Below are positions 25,457-32,564 of a DNA stretch of 47,216 nt, in pieces; position 1 is the first letter of the stretch, and each line of letters opens with the position of its first letter. The position numbers and the translations under genes are program-made. This DNA comes from UBA1388 sp964555515 (lineage in GTDB: Bacteria > Patescibacteriota > Microgenomatia > UBA1400 > PJMF01): the NCBI GenBank assembly GCA_964555515.1, contig CAZKSJ010000006.1, positions 1 to 47,216 on the forward strand. Reading direction: 5' to 3'. Below the pieces are notes generated by a model, which did no database searches, was not told where the DNA came from, and saw only the letters and a list, made by a program, of their open reading frames with translations.

Positions 25457-25564
25457 ATCCCCTAAGCCTACTTGGAATAACTCTTAAAATCAATGCTTAC
25501 ACATTTTTTCTCCACACTTCCTCTCTTTTTCACAAAGACTCACTTTTACTGTAGTTGACCGACC

Positions 25565-25573
25565 TGGTATGAT
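25565..25573 (+). promoter_or_regulatory. Extended -10 of the 25.6-kb small gene
   Basis: TGGTATGAT (TGn plus TATGAT), about 26 nt before ATG 25600. Confidence 0.45.
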
Positions 25574-25599
25574 CAGGACAAGTCCCAAAGGAGCCAGTG

Positions 25600-26052
25600 A
25601 TGTCCAACCCCGAACAATCCCAGTACCCCAGAGAAAATTCGCAAGAATGTAGTGCTTCGATTGAAGTTCTCCATGAGGCGCTGCAGTACGTACAGCTTGA
25701 CGGATCCGTCTGGATGTTGGGCGAAGATGGTAGGACTTATCATCGCTGGTCCCCTTCCCCCACTGTTGATGTGAGGAAGATGCCGCCGGACGTTTATTCA
25801 GAACTGCTTATTCGAGTAGCCCGAGAGATTTGCGGGACTCTTGCCATCATCCAGCACAAGAAAACCACCGACCGTGAAACCGAGCTCCGTCTACTTGGCC
25901 TCTATTTGTCGACATATCGTGAACACCCGGAGTTTCTGCTCCAGGCGGCTAGTCTCACTCAAGTCAGCCCAACCGGTCTCATCCACTATCCTCAGCTTCC
26001 AGAAGGCTCATCTTGGGATTGGGTTCCCGCTCTTCGCTTGACTCAAGGATAG
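25600..26052 (+). CDS. Hypothetical protein, 150 aa
   Basis: Not recognised. Polar N-terminus (SNPEQSQYPRENSQE), then an ordered domain with many Trp and Leu (VQLDGSVWMLGEDGRTYHRW, an EICGTLAIIQHKK helix, HPEFLLQAASLTQ) and a Trp-rich end. Base composition is visibly more GC-rich and C-ending than the neighbouring small genes, possibly pointing to a separate origin. ATG 25600 has a strong AAAGGAG site 6 nt away; the GTG directly before it is too close. Isolated plus-strand gene. Confidence 0.65.
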   Translation: MSNPEQSQYPRENSQECSASIEVLHEALQYVQLDGSVWMLGEDGRTYHRWSPSPTVDVRKMPPDVYSELLIRVAREICGTLAIIQHKKTTDRETELRLLGLYLSTYREHPEFLLQAASLTQVSPTGLIHYPQLPEGSSWDWVPALRLTQG

Positions 26053-26126
26053 CTATTTCTTACTCGCGATTCACCATAAAAATCTCAAGCGTGCAAACTA
26101 AAATCCAATTACTTTCTGATTAAAGG

Positions 26127-26468
26127 CTATACCATCATTACCTCATCCCGATCAACCTTCCGGGCCTTGGTAGTTCTTTTTTCTGTGGTTTTACGCACTT
26201 TGCGGAAAGCGCCACGTGCTGCCTCCACAATTGCTTCATACATATCCACGCCTTGCTTGATTACGACCACGTCTCTACCTGGAACACTCACTTTAAAAGT
26301 GACTTTATTTGAATGAGGATCATTGTTCTTTTTGGGGACTGTTTCTAAAAACACTCTGATATCTGTAATCCTGTTGCCAATTTTTTTCAATTTTTCAGCT
26401 TGTCTTTCCACATGCATTCTCAAAGCGTTGGTTACTTCAATATTTTTTGCTTCAACTAAAACTGTCAC
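26127..26468 (-). CDS. hpf: Ribosome hibernation-promoting factor, short form
   Basis: HPF/YfiA family, 113 aa, beta-alpha-beta-beta-beta-alpha fold: LVEAKNIEVTNALRMHVERQ, then NKVTFKVSVPGRDVVV and MYEAIVEAARGAFRKVRK. It binds the decoding site of idle 70S or 100S ribosomes. The tail is Lys/Arg-rich with no long-form dimerisation domain. It starts with GTG 26468 behind GAGAGGAG. A rho-independent terminator on the same strand sits about 110 bp upstream, so it is either attenuated or insulated from recR. Confidence 0.92.
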   Translation of the reverse strand: MTVLVEAKNIEVTNALRMHVERQAEKLKKIGNRITDIRVFLETVPKKNNDPHSNKVTFKVSVPGRDVVVIKQGVDMYEAIVEAARGAFRKVRKTTEKRTTKARKVDRDEVMMV

Positions 26469-26580
26469 TATGGCTCCTCTCTCACGAGATAATACTATCG
26501 CTTTAATGAAGATTTGTTAAAAAGTCCCCCTCCTTTCATCAAATAATTTGTTTCTATTCTTACCGCTTCAGCTCCAATAC

Positions 26581-26606
26581 AAAAAAACCACCCTATCCTT
26601 GGTGGT
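26581..26606 (-). terminator. Rho-independent terminator upstream of hpf
   Basis: On the minus strand ACCACC pairs with GGTGGT across an 8-nt loop, followed by seven T. The nearest minus-strand gene upstream is recR, 470 bp away beyond the opposite-strand 26.7-kb gene. A 10-codon frame starting MKVVINKQQF ends just before the stem (see findings). Confidence 0.75.
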
Positions 26607-26740
26607 CAAAATTGTTGTTTATTTATCACAACCTTCATTTTGCAGCATCCTAACAAACAAGTGTCATATTAGCTAGCGATAAAAAGTGGTGCTTTACGGA
26701 TATTAATGTATACTAGCTTCTCTAAAGGAAATCAAAACAG

Positions 26741-27073
26741 ATGTGTTTCAAACTTACATCTCCAGAGCTTTACTTGACTAGCAGTGGTCATGAAAGTGAA
26801 TCAAGTGCAGAGGATCTCACTCCATCAAATCTAAAACCTGAATTATCAATTTCCGTAACACCAGTTCTTGATGGCGATCAAGAATATTGGATGGCAACCT
26901 CCCCTACAAAGGGAATATCTCCAGAGGCAGTGCTGGATTATTTGATGAAAGAACATCCATCATCGCCTGACGGTCATAAGATATTCTGGCAACTGACGAC
27001 TAATTATGCCGATTTCCCATCGGCCAGCAAATGTGTCTTCACAGGCAAAATAGGTAAACCCTGGATAAAGTAA
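26741..27073 (+). CDS. Hypothetical small protein, 110 aa
   Basis: Not recognised. Ser/Glu-rich acidic N-terminal half (SSGHESESSAEDLTPSN), then an ordered piece with aromatic residues (QEYWMATSP, HKIFWQLTTNYADFP) and a basic end (TGKIGKPWIK). TATACT at about 26711 and AAAGGA upstream of ATG 26741 support expression. Convergent with recR, with only 2 bp between the stops. Confidence 0.6.
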   Translation: MCFKLTSPELYLTSSGHESESSAEDLTPSNLKPELSISVTPVLDGDQEYWMATSPTKGISPEAVLDYLMKEHPSSPDGHKIFWQLTTNYADFPSASKCVFTGKIGKPWIK

Positions 27074-27075
27074 AC

Positions 27076-27687
27076 TTAAGTGACTTGCTTGCGACCCTCA
27101 AGAGCCCGGCGTAAAGTCACCCCATCCGCGTACTCAATATCCGCCCCAATGGGTAAGCCGTGACCAATGCGGGTGATGGTAAGTTTTTCCAAATCAATCC
27201 CAGCGTCCTTCAGATACTCAACTATGTAAAGCGAAGTCGCCTCACCTTCCATGGTCGGGTTGGTAGCCAAGATGAGTTCTTCCACTCCCTCTAGCCGTTT
27301 AGAAATATCATGCAAAAATAATTGTTCGGGACCAATATTGTTTAGAGGAGCAATTGAACCATGCAAAACGTGATACAAGCCGTCATATGAGTTTGAATTT
27401 TCAAGTGCAATCACATCCAATGGCTGCTCAACCACACAAAGTTTAGTTTTATCCCGTGTTTGATCACTGCAAATGCTGCAGGGGTTGTGCTCACTCACGT
27501 TGTGGCATTGCTGACAAAGGACGGTGTTCTTTTTTAGAGCGACCAATCTCGCAGCAAATTCTTCTAACCGATGCTCAGGATAATGAAGCAGATAAAAAGA
27601 CAAGCGCTGCGCTGATTTTGGCCCGATGCCAGGCAATTTTTCAAATGATTCTGTTAGTTCGCGAACAGCTCTAGGCAATTTTAGCAT
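27076..27687 (-). CDS. recR: Recombination protein RecR
   Basis: RecFOR mediator, about 203 aa. Helix-hairpin-helix FEKLPGIGPKSAQRL near residue 15, a C4 zinc module (CQQCHNVSEHNPCSIC, about 57-72) and a Toprim domain (LCVVEQPLDVIALEN, NPTMEGEATSLYI) ending in GADIEYADGVTLRRALEGR. Length and order are normal. ATG 27687 begins the conserved segment; a TTG at 27702 is possible. No dnaX or ybaB is adjacent, unlike many bacteria. Confidence 0.95.
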   Translation of the reverse strand: MLKLPRAVRELTESFEKLPGIGPKSAQRLSFYLLHYPEHRLEEFAARLVALKKNTVLCQQCHNVSEHNPCSICSDQTRDKTKLCVVEQPLDVIALENSNSYDGLYHVLHGSIAPLNNIGPEQLFLHDISKRLEGVEELILATNPTMEGEATSLYIVEYLKDAGIDLEKLTITRIGHGLPIGADIEYADGVTLRRALEGRKQVT

Positions 27688-27789
27688 GCGCCTATGGTAC
27701 AAGTATTTGTCGTAGATGTCAGCAGCAAGTCAGATCTGATCAGCAAATTCCCTGTCGATCATTTGATCCAACCAATGCTAAACAATCCA

Positions 27790-28767
27790 TTATCTAATCC
27801 CTAAAATTTTCCTACCGTTGGTGGAAGCAATTTTTGCGAGCGCATCGAGATCGTGAATACGTGCAGCCTCCAATAAAACCCGTAAATCAAGCCATAAATC
27901 GGCATTGTTAAAAGGCATAAAAATATCGGCAATGTTATCTACCCCCAGCCCAACTGTGATATCGTGCGCCAACATTTCGTCAACTGGCGTGAGTGGATTG
28001 TGGATGGGTGACAGTTTTTCACTGCGGCTGGAATTCAACCAAGAAACGGGACAAGAAATAAACATGATGTGTGCTTTCTTGATCAGTTTGTAAATCTTCT
28101 CCCGCTCGGCCTGCGGCCGAGCGTTAATAGAAATGCCATGAATCCCCACCACTCTCCCCTCCATGCCATGCTCAATTGTTTTCTTCGCCAGCATTTCAGT
28201 TTCATGCTCTTCCGGCAAATTAATTTCATCAACGTGGACGTGCACCATTTTGCCCATCCGTTTGGCGGTGGATAGGAGAACGTCAAGATGCTCCTCTTCC
28301 CTGCCCGCGTCTGCTTTTAACAAACCACCAATAATATCCACAAATTCGGCGCCAACATCAAACCACTCCCTGGCCTTTTTATCCTGATTGAACAAGCCAT
28401 AGCTAGACTGGTTGAGGTACTTAATGGTCACATTAGCCTGATATTTGTCTCTAATTTTGATCGCAGCTTTGATGGCTTTATCCTTGACGTCATCATCAAC
28501 ATCAATAAATGAGCCCATGGCAGTTACACCCTGAGTCAACAACACCTCCACCGCCATTGCCATCCGGTCATAAATTTGATTAACTGTTGAGCGCTGTCTT
28601 AACTCACGATTGAGTTGCCATTTTTCACCTCTTAATTTGTTGCTCAGGGCGAAATTTTTTTTGGTGATGGTAAAAGCCCGGTCAAGATGCGCGTGGCAGT
28701 TGGTCCAACCGCCACGCTGTTTAATTTTTTCAAGCAAAGTTTCTTTAAGATCCCAATATGCTGTCAT
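27790..28767 (-). CDS. Cytosine-deaminase-like amidohydrolase
   Basis: Metal-dependent amidohydrolase-superfamily TIM barrel, 325 aa. The metal site is HAHLDRAF (HxH, about residues 21-23). HVHVDEIN provides the next His and Glu, IHGISI replaces the common AH(C/S) strand, and GLGVDNIADIF holds the late Asp of cytosine-deaminase relatives (GxDN). A pyrimidine or related heterocycle is plausible, but the substrate is not certain. No signal peptide. ATG 28767 is chosen for the AAAGGA site. It overlaps closely with a possible 62-codon gene after argG. Confidence 0.75.
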   Translation of the reverse strand: MTAYWDLKETLLEKIKQRGGWTNCHAHLDRAFTITKKNFALSNKLRGEKWQLNRELRQRSTVNQIYDRMAMAVEVLLTQGVTAMGSFIDVDDDVKDKAIKAAIKIRDKYQANVTIKYLNQSSYGLFNQDKKAREWFDVGAEFVDIIGGLLKADAGREEEHLDVLLSTAKRMGKMVHVHVDEINLPEEHETEMLAKKTIEHGMEGRVVGIHGISINARPQAEREKIYKLIKKAHIMFISCPVSWLNSSRSEKLSPIHNPLTPVDEMLAHDITVGLGVDNIADIFMPFNNADLWLDLRVLLEAARIHDLDALAKIASTNGRKILGIR

Positions 28768-28769
28768 GA

Positions 28770-28958
28770 TCATCCTTTCCGCAGGCATATCCAGAGATAC
28801 ATCCCCGACATACTTGATCCCACCTCGTCATCAGATTCATCGTCCATGCCATCATCAGTCCTCCTATCAACAGACCTCATTCCCCACGCCATCATTAGTT
28901 TCATCATTTGTTGTCGACCAAGCTGATTATCAACCACATTTGTTGTCGACCACATCAA
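28770..28958 (-). CDS. Possible small Met/Asp-rich protein, 62 aa
   Basis: A frame of 62 codons between argG and the amidohydrolase gene. It starts 24 nt after the argG stop and ends 2 nt before ATG 28767, a spacing that fits translational coupling. The peptide is low in complexity, with several Met-Met pairs and an Asp/Glu-rich centre (DDGMDDESDDE). The 5' part contains two copies of a 16-bp repeat. No family resemblance; it may be a non-coding spacer. Confidence 0.3.
   Translation of the reverse strand: MMWSTTNVVDNQLGRQQMMKLMMAWGMRSVDRRTDDGMDDESDDEVGSSMSGMYLWICLRKG
28905..28952. repeat. Two direct 16-bp repeats after argG
   Basis: CATTTGTTGTCGACCA occurs exactly at 28905-28920 and 28937-28952, 32 bp apart start to start, in the 215-bp interval between argG and the amidohydrolase gene. 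Confidence 0.75.
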
Positions 28959-28982
28959 TACTCTATCTCTAGTCGTGTGATC

Positions 28983-30605
28983 TCACTGATGATCCTTCTG
29001 TACCACCATCCGCTTCTCCAACTTTTTGACTAAGTTTTCTGTAGTCTTAAAGTCAGTGAACAAGGGAATGTCATTCTTGACCGCCCATTCCCGAATCACT
29101 TCCTCATCTTTTTCGCTACCCGCAGTTTGTTTGCTGTACGGAATATCAATAATTAAGTCAAACAAATTTTGCTTGAGAATATCCTCCAGATTGGGGTTTT
29201 CACCACTGTACATTTTGTTGAGCAAGATAGACTCAATTTTATTATTCTTGAGGAATTTATGGGTATTTTCAGTGGCATAAAAGAAAAAGCCAAGTTTCTT
29301 CAACCTCTGGATTAATGGTAAAAACTTACGCTTATTGCGCTCTTCCCCAATCGTCAGCAGTGCGAATTTATCGGTTTCTTGAGCTAGTCTCATCTGTAGT
29401 GTATAAATTTCAATGAATCCAGGTGAAGCATTCTGATTAAAGCTGGCATCTTTCATGAAAGTCGCCAACTTTTCATCATAGATAGTGTTATGAGTGTCTA
29501 CTGCCACCACTTCTGCCATCCCCTTGAAGAGCTTAACAGTTGCTGAACCAGTCACTTTTTCGTTGACTTTATTGATGTATGCGTTTAAATCATTCATCAA
29601 CGGCTCATACCACAGTGCACCGTAACAAAGATATGCCCACTTGGTATCAACCAGAGATTTGAACTCATTCTCCATTCTGGTACAAACATATTTCTCTAAA
29701 TTGAAGTGCGCATTAATAATGATTTCTGCAGCGGGCGCTTCGTACAGCCCTCGGACTTTGAGGCCAACGAGTCGATCTTCAATATGATGCGCTATCCCTA
29801 CCCCATGCTTGGCACCAATTTTATTCAGTTGGCCAATCAACTCCACTAGGCCCAACTGCTTGCCATCGAGCGCCACAGGTAGACCCTTCACAAACTGCAA
29901 CTGCACAAATTCCGGTTTGTTGGGCGCTTTTTCCGGCAAGGTGGAAACTTGGAGAATTTTCTCGAGGGGAGGAATCAAGCTGGGATTCTCAATTTCACCG
30001 CTTTCGCCAGTGACACCCCACATGTTGTCGTCATATGAATACGGACTACCAACCGTCTGCTTGACCGGAATTTTGTGTTTCTTGGCATAAGCCAGCTCCT
30101 CATCCCTACCCATGCTCCACTCCCGAACAGGCGCAATAATCTTCATTTCCGGCGCGAGCGTCAACACCGTCCCTTCCAAACGCACTTGATCATTGCCCTT
30201 TCCTGTCGATCCATGCGCAATTGTGTCTGCCCCATACTTACGCGCAGCATCGACTGCCAACTTGGCCAACAAGGGTCGTCCTAGGGGTGTGCTTAGATAG
30301 TACCGGCCTTGATAATGCGCGTTTGCCTTAATACCCTTGGCAATATAGTGGTAAGCAAACTCGTTCTTTGCGTCAACAATCACCGCTTTAATTGCTCCCA
30401 GTTTAAGCGCCTTTCTTCGAATTTTTTCCAAATCATCCGCTTGCTGACCGATATCAATCGTTAAAGCAATTACTTCTGCTTTGTATTCGTCTTGAATCCA
30501 CTTCAACATCACCGAAGTATCAAGTCCACCTGAATACAAGAGCACCACTCTTTTCACTTCCCCCTGCTTGCCTTCATAGCTGGAAACTTTTTGGTAGCTT
30601 GACAT
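28983..30605 (-). CDS. argG: Argininosuccinate synthase fused to an MGS-like regulatory domain
   Basis: A 540-aa protein. Residues 17-410 are argininosuccinate synthase (citrulline plus aspartate plus ATP): PP-loop YSGGLDTS (24-31), then GSTGKGNDQVR (132-142) and YDDNMWGVTGESGEIE. Normal ArgG is about 400-450 aa and ends here. Residues 413-535 form an extra Rossmann-like domain: KFALLTIGEE, LKKLGFFFYATENTHKFL, ENPNLEDIL and FDLIIDIP. This matches the MGS-like allosteric domain at the end of carbamoyl-phosphate synthase. ATG 30605 has a near-perfect AAGGAGG site. No argH is in the window. Confidence 0.9.
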   Translation of the reverse strand: MSSYQKVSSYEGKQGEVKRVVLLYSGGLDTSVMLKWIQDEYKAEVIALTIDIGQQADDLEKIRRKALKLGAIKAVIVDAKNEFAYHYIAKGIKANAHYQGRYYLSTPLGRPLLAKLAVDAARKYGADTIAHGSTGKGNDQVRLEGTVLTLAPEMKIIAPVREWSMGRDEELAYAKKHKIPVKQTVGSPYSYDDNMWGVTGESGEIENPSLIPPLEKILQVSTLPEKAPNKPEFVQLQFVKGLPVALDGKQLGLVELIGQLNKIGAKHGVGIAHHIEDRLVGLKVRGLYEAPAAEIIINAHFNLEKYVCTRMENEFKSLVDTKWAYLCYGALWYEPLMNDLNAYINKVNEKVTGSATVKLFKGMAEVVAVDTHNTIYDEKLATFMKDASFNQNASPGFIEIYTLQMRLAQETDKFALLTIGEERNKRKFLPLIQRLKKLGFFFYATENTHKFLKNNKIESILLNKMYSGENPNLEDILKQNLFDLIIDIPYSKQTAGSEKDEEVIREWAVKNDIPLFTDFKTTENLVKKLEKRMVVQKDHQ

Positions 30606-30711
30606 GATTGACCTCCTTTTTAGCTCGTACTGCCAGTGCTTATTTTTCAAATTACTACTCACTCACGAATGCTGTTGTTAATCTTGACCAGAAACTCCAC
30701 ATAAAAAAATG

Positions 30712-30729
30712 CCCCTCTTAATTGAGGGG
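30712..30729 (-). terminator. Terminator-like hairpin in the argG upstream region (second)
   Basis: CCCCTC (30712-30717) pairs with GAGGGG (30724-30729). On the minus strand it is followed by CATTTTTTT, about 100 nt before the argG ATG. Confidence 0.7.
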
Positions 30730-30786
30730 AATAACAAACTCATGTTTGTCAGATCTTGACGATCCTTGAAATAGGAGAAAATGGCC

Positions 30787-30813
30787 AAAAAAAAACCTAG
30801 TACTAGCACTAGG
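30787..30813 (-). terminator. Terminator-like hairpin in the argG upstream region (first)
   Basis: CCTAGT and ACTAGG arms (30796-30801, 30808-30813) with a 6-nt loop, then nine T on the minus strand. It lies 7 nt downstream of a -10 box. Confidence 0.65.
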
Positions 30814-30819
30814 AAGCAC

Positions 30820-30848
30820 AGTATAAAGTCACATTTTCTCATGCACAA
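30820..30848 (-). promoter_or_regulatory. Candidate promoter of argG
   Basis: Minus-strand -35 TTGTGC (30843-30848), 17-bp spacer, -10 TATACT (30820-30825). Transcription would start at the first of two terminator-like hairpins, leaving a leader of about 210 nt before argG. Confidence 0.5.
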
Positions 30849-30883
30849 GTAGCAACTTTGAGCTGATGCAGACTCTGGAGCGG

Positions 30884-30892
30884 TGATATAAT
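30884..30892 (+). promoter_or_regulatory. Extended -10 of the 30.9-kb small gene
   Basis: TGATATAAT, identical to the rpmE extended -10; 33 nt before ATG 30926. Confidence 0.55.
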
Positions 30893-30925
30893 TTGATTAG
30901 TTTTAATAACTAGTAAGGACAAACT

Positions 30926-31135
30926 ATGAATCAGGTCGAATCAAGCGATAACCCATTGAGTGATCCTTTAAACAGAGTCGAACCTAAAACACCACCCACC
31001 CTAAACCATGATGAAGTTCGATTAATTGAAGAAGAAGCTGCGTGGCGTAAATTTATATTAAATCTAATGAAGATTCCATCAGGAATGACTAACAGCAACG
31101 GCTGTTCTCACTCGTTTGGAGGATCTCGAGAGTAA
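30926..31135 (+). CDS. Hypothetical small acidic protein, 69 aa
   Basis: Not recognised. Begins NQVESSDNPLSDPLNRVEP, with a helical acidic centre (HDEVRLIEEEAAWRKFILNL) and a Ser/Gly/Asn end. Extended -10 and a TAAGGA ribosome site 7-8 nt from the ATG support it. Isolated plus-strand gene between two minus-strand units, similar in style to the other small plus-strand genes here. Confidence 0.6.
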   Translation: MNQVESSDNPLSDPLNRVEPKTPPTLNHDEVRLIEEEAAWRKFILNLMKIPSGMTNSNGCSHSFGGSRE

Positions 31136-31164
31136 ACTACTTATTTTCCAACAACTCAATAATG

Positions 31165-31467
31165 TCAATTAATTAGAAGTAAAGCCGCTGCCTCACGTTC
31201 TAGTTTGCGGGCACATTCTAGATAAAAGCGACCATATTTTGAGCTATTGCCTTGTTCTTGTGCCCATTTCCGATATTGTGCTGCGCACTCAATTAGGCTT
31301 TGATATTTTGCCCTAAGTTCCGCAAGTTTAACATCAATTTCCGCTTTCAAAGGAGGATCAGCTTCATCGCTAACGGAACGTCCAATGATGCACACTTCAT
31401 CCGCATCATCCCGATCAGGTCGAGACCCATTCAACTTTAGAACATTCGTCGCCTCAATACTTTGCAC
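31165..31467 (-). CDS. Hypothetical protein downstream of tmk, 100 aa
   Basis: Not recognised. The N-terminal half is Asp/Arg-rich (GSRPDRDDADEVCIIGRS). The C-terminal half is a helical pair rich in Ala, Glu and Lys (EIDVKLAELRAKYQSLIECAAQYRKWAQEQG), probably coiled-coil. It starts with GTG 31467 behind AGGAG, 33 bp after the tmk stop, so it is likely co-transcribed with tmk. No membrane segment. Confidence 0.65.
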   Translation of the reverse strand: MQSIEATNVLKLNGSRPDRDDADEVCIIGRSVSDEADPPLKAEIDVKLAELRAKYQSLIECAAQYRKWAQEQGNSSKYGRFYLECARKLEREAAALLLIN

Positions 31468-31500
31468 AACCCTTTCTCCTTTCTGCCAGTCGATTAAAAC

Positions 31501-32130
31501 TCAGACAAGTTTTGCCGATACTTTTTGCCAAATTTCTTCGTCTACGTCGTCGATTGATTTGCTGGCGTCAATCACTACCCACCGCTGTTTAGCATCTTCT
31601 TTGGCCAGCTGCAAGTAGGCATCGCGCACCTTTTGGTGAAAATCTGTATCCTCCATATCCAACCGGTTTGAAGTGCCAGAATCTGCTCTTCGCTGCAATC
31701 CTTCTTCTACTGATATATCAAGTAATATTGTTAAATCTGGGTATGTTTCTTTAGTTGAAATATTATTCAATTGTTCAATCAAATCTTTCCCGAAACCCCG
31801 CACCATTCCTTGATATACCACCGAGCTGTCCCGCGACCGATCAATTAAGACAATCTTGCCAGCTTTCAAACTTGGCAACACAATTTCTCGGTAAATTTGC
31901 GCGCGCGCAGCTTGAAATAACAAGACTTCCGTCGTGTAGGCGATGCCAGCATTTTTGGCAGACAACACCACTTCCCTAATTTGTTCACTAATCACAGTTC
32001 CACCTGGTTCGCGCAAGACAACCACGTCTTGACCCGCTTTGGTCAATTTATCGCGCAACCTCACAATTTGAGTAGTTTTACCACCGCCTTCGCCACCCTC
32101 AAATGTGATTAGCAATCCTTTGTCGGCCAT
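31501..32130 (-). CDS. tmk: Thymidylate kinase
   Basis: dTMP to dTDP kinase, 209 aa, normal length. P-loop FEGGEGGGKTT (residues 10-20), DR(S/Y) motif in LIDRSRDSS (about 97), and a REPGGT nucleotide-binding segment. A LID region with Arg (RRADSGTSNRLD) is present. Together with dcd, dut and thyX at 35.4-40 kb it completes the route from dCTP to dTDP. Confidence 0.95.
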   Translation of the reverse strand: MADKGLLITFEGGEGGGKTTQIVRLRDKLTKAGQDVVVLREPGGTVISEQIREVVLSAKNAGIAYTTEVLLFQAARAQIYREIVLPSLKAGKIVLIDRSRDSSVVYQGMVRGFGKDLIEQLNNISTKETYPDLTILLDISVEEGLQRRADSGTSNRLDMEDTDFHQKVRDAYLQLAKEDAKQRWVVIDASKSIDDVDEEIWQKVSAKLV

Positions 32131-32531
32131 AGAATCTTTCCCAGTACTAGATATTCAATCCAGATTAATTTAATTTATCCACTTTAAATACTTATAAAAC
32201 ATTTCAGCTTGGCTGGGGAGTACCATTTTCGCTAGTAGATCGTCGCTAAATTAAGATCGCTAGATGGGTGAACAACCAAACAACTGAGTGAGCGGTCGTC
32301 TCTCGCAAAGATCAAATCAACAAGTTGCTTCATAAACTTTGATTGACAATGACAATGACTTGGTCAATTTTCGCTTCCAATATGGAGCCACTCCCGCAAC
32401 CTTACGATCGGGGTTTCGGCTTTTTTGGCGGAATCCCGCCGTGGCTTTTCTTGGCTTATATCCCCGATCTCACGATCGACGTTTTTTGGCTAAGGCGGGG
32501 CAAGCTATTGCTCGCCAATCTTGTTCGATCA
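32131..32531. other. 400-bp interval with one doubtful frame
   Basis: No conserved gene is visible. 32.15-32.34 kb looks non-coding. From 32.34 kb the plus strand holds two overlapping frames. The one starting at 32343 is listed separately with low confidence. No tRNA-like cloverleaf or strong hairpin was seen. Confidence 0.5.
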
Positions 32532-32564
32532 TCAAGCTGGCTCTACTTTCAGCCGCTGTCGTAG
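32343..32564 (+). CDS. Doubtful hydrophobic small protein, 73 aa
   Basis: Plus-strand frame with five Trp and many aromatic residues (FGFFGGIPPWLFLAYIPDL), suggesting a membrane-associated peptide. It overlaps the 3' end of the convergent MazG-like gene by 33 bp. No clear ribosome site or -10. It could equally be a chance frame. Confidence 0.25.
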   Translation: MTMTMTWSIFASNMEPLPQPYDRGFGFFGGIPPWLFLAYIPDLTIDVFWLRRGKLLLANLVRSSSWLYFQPLS

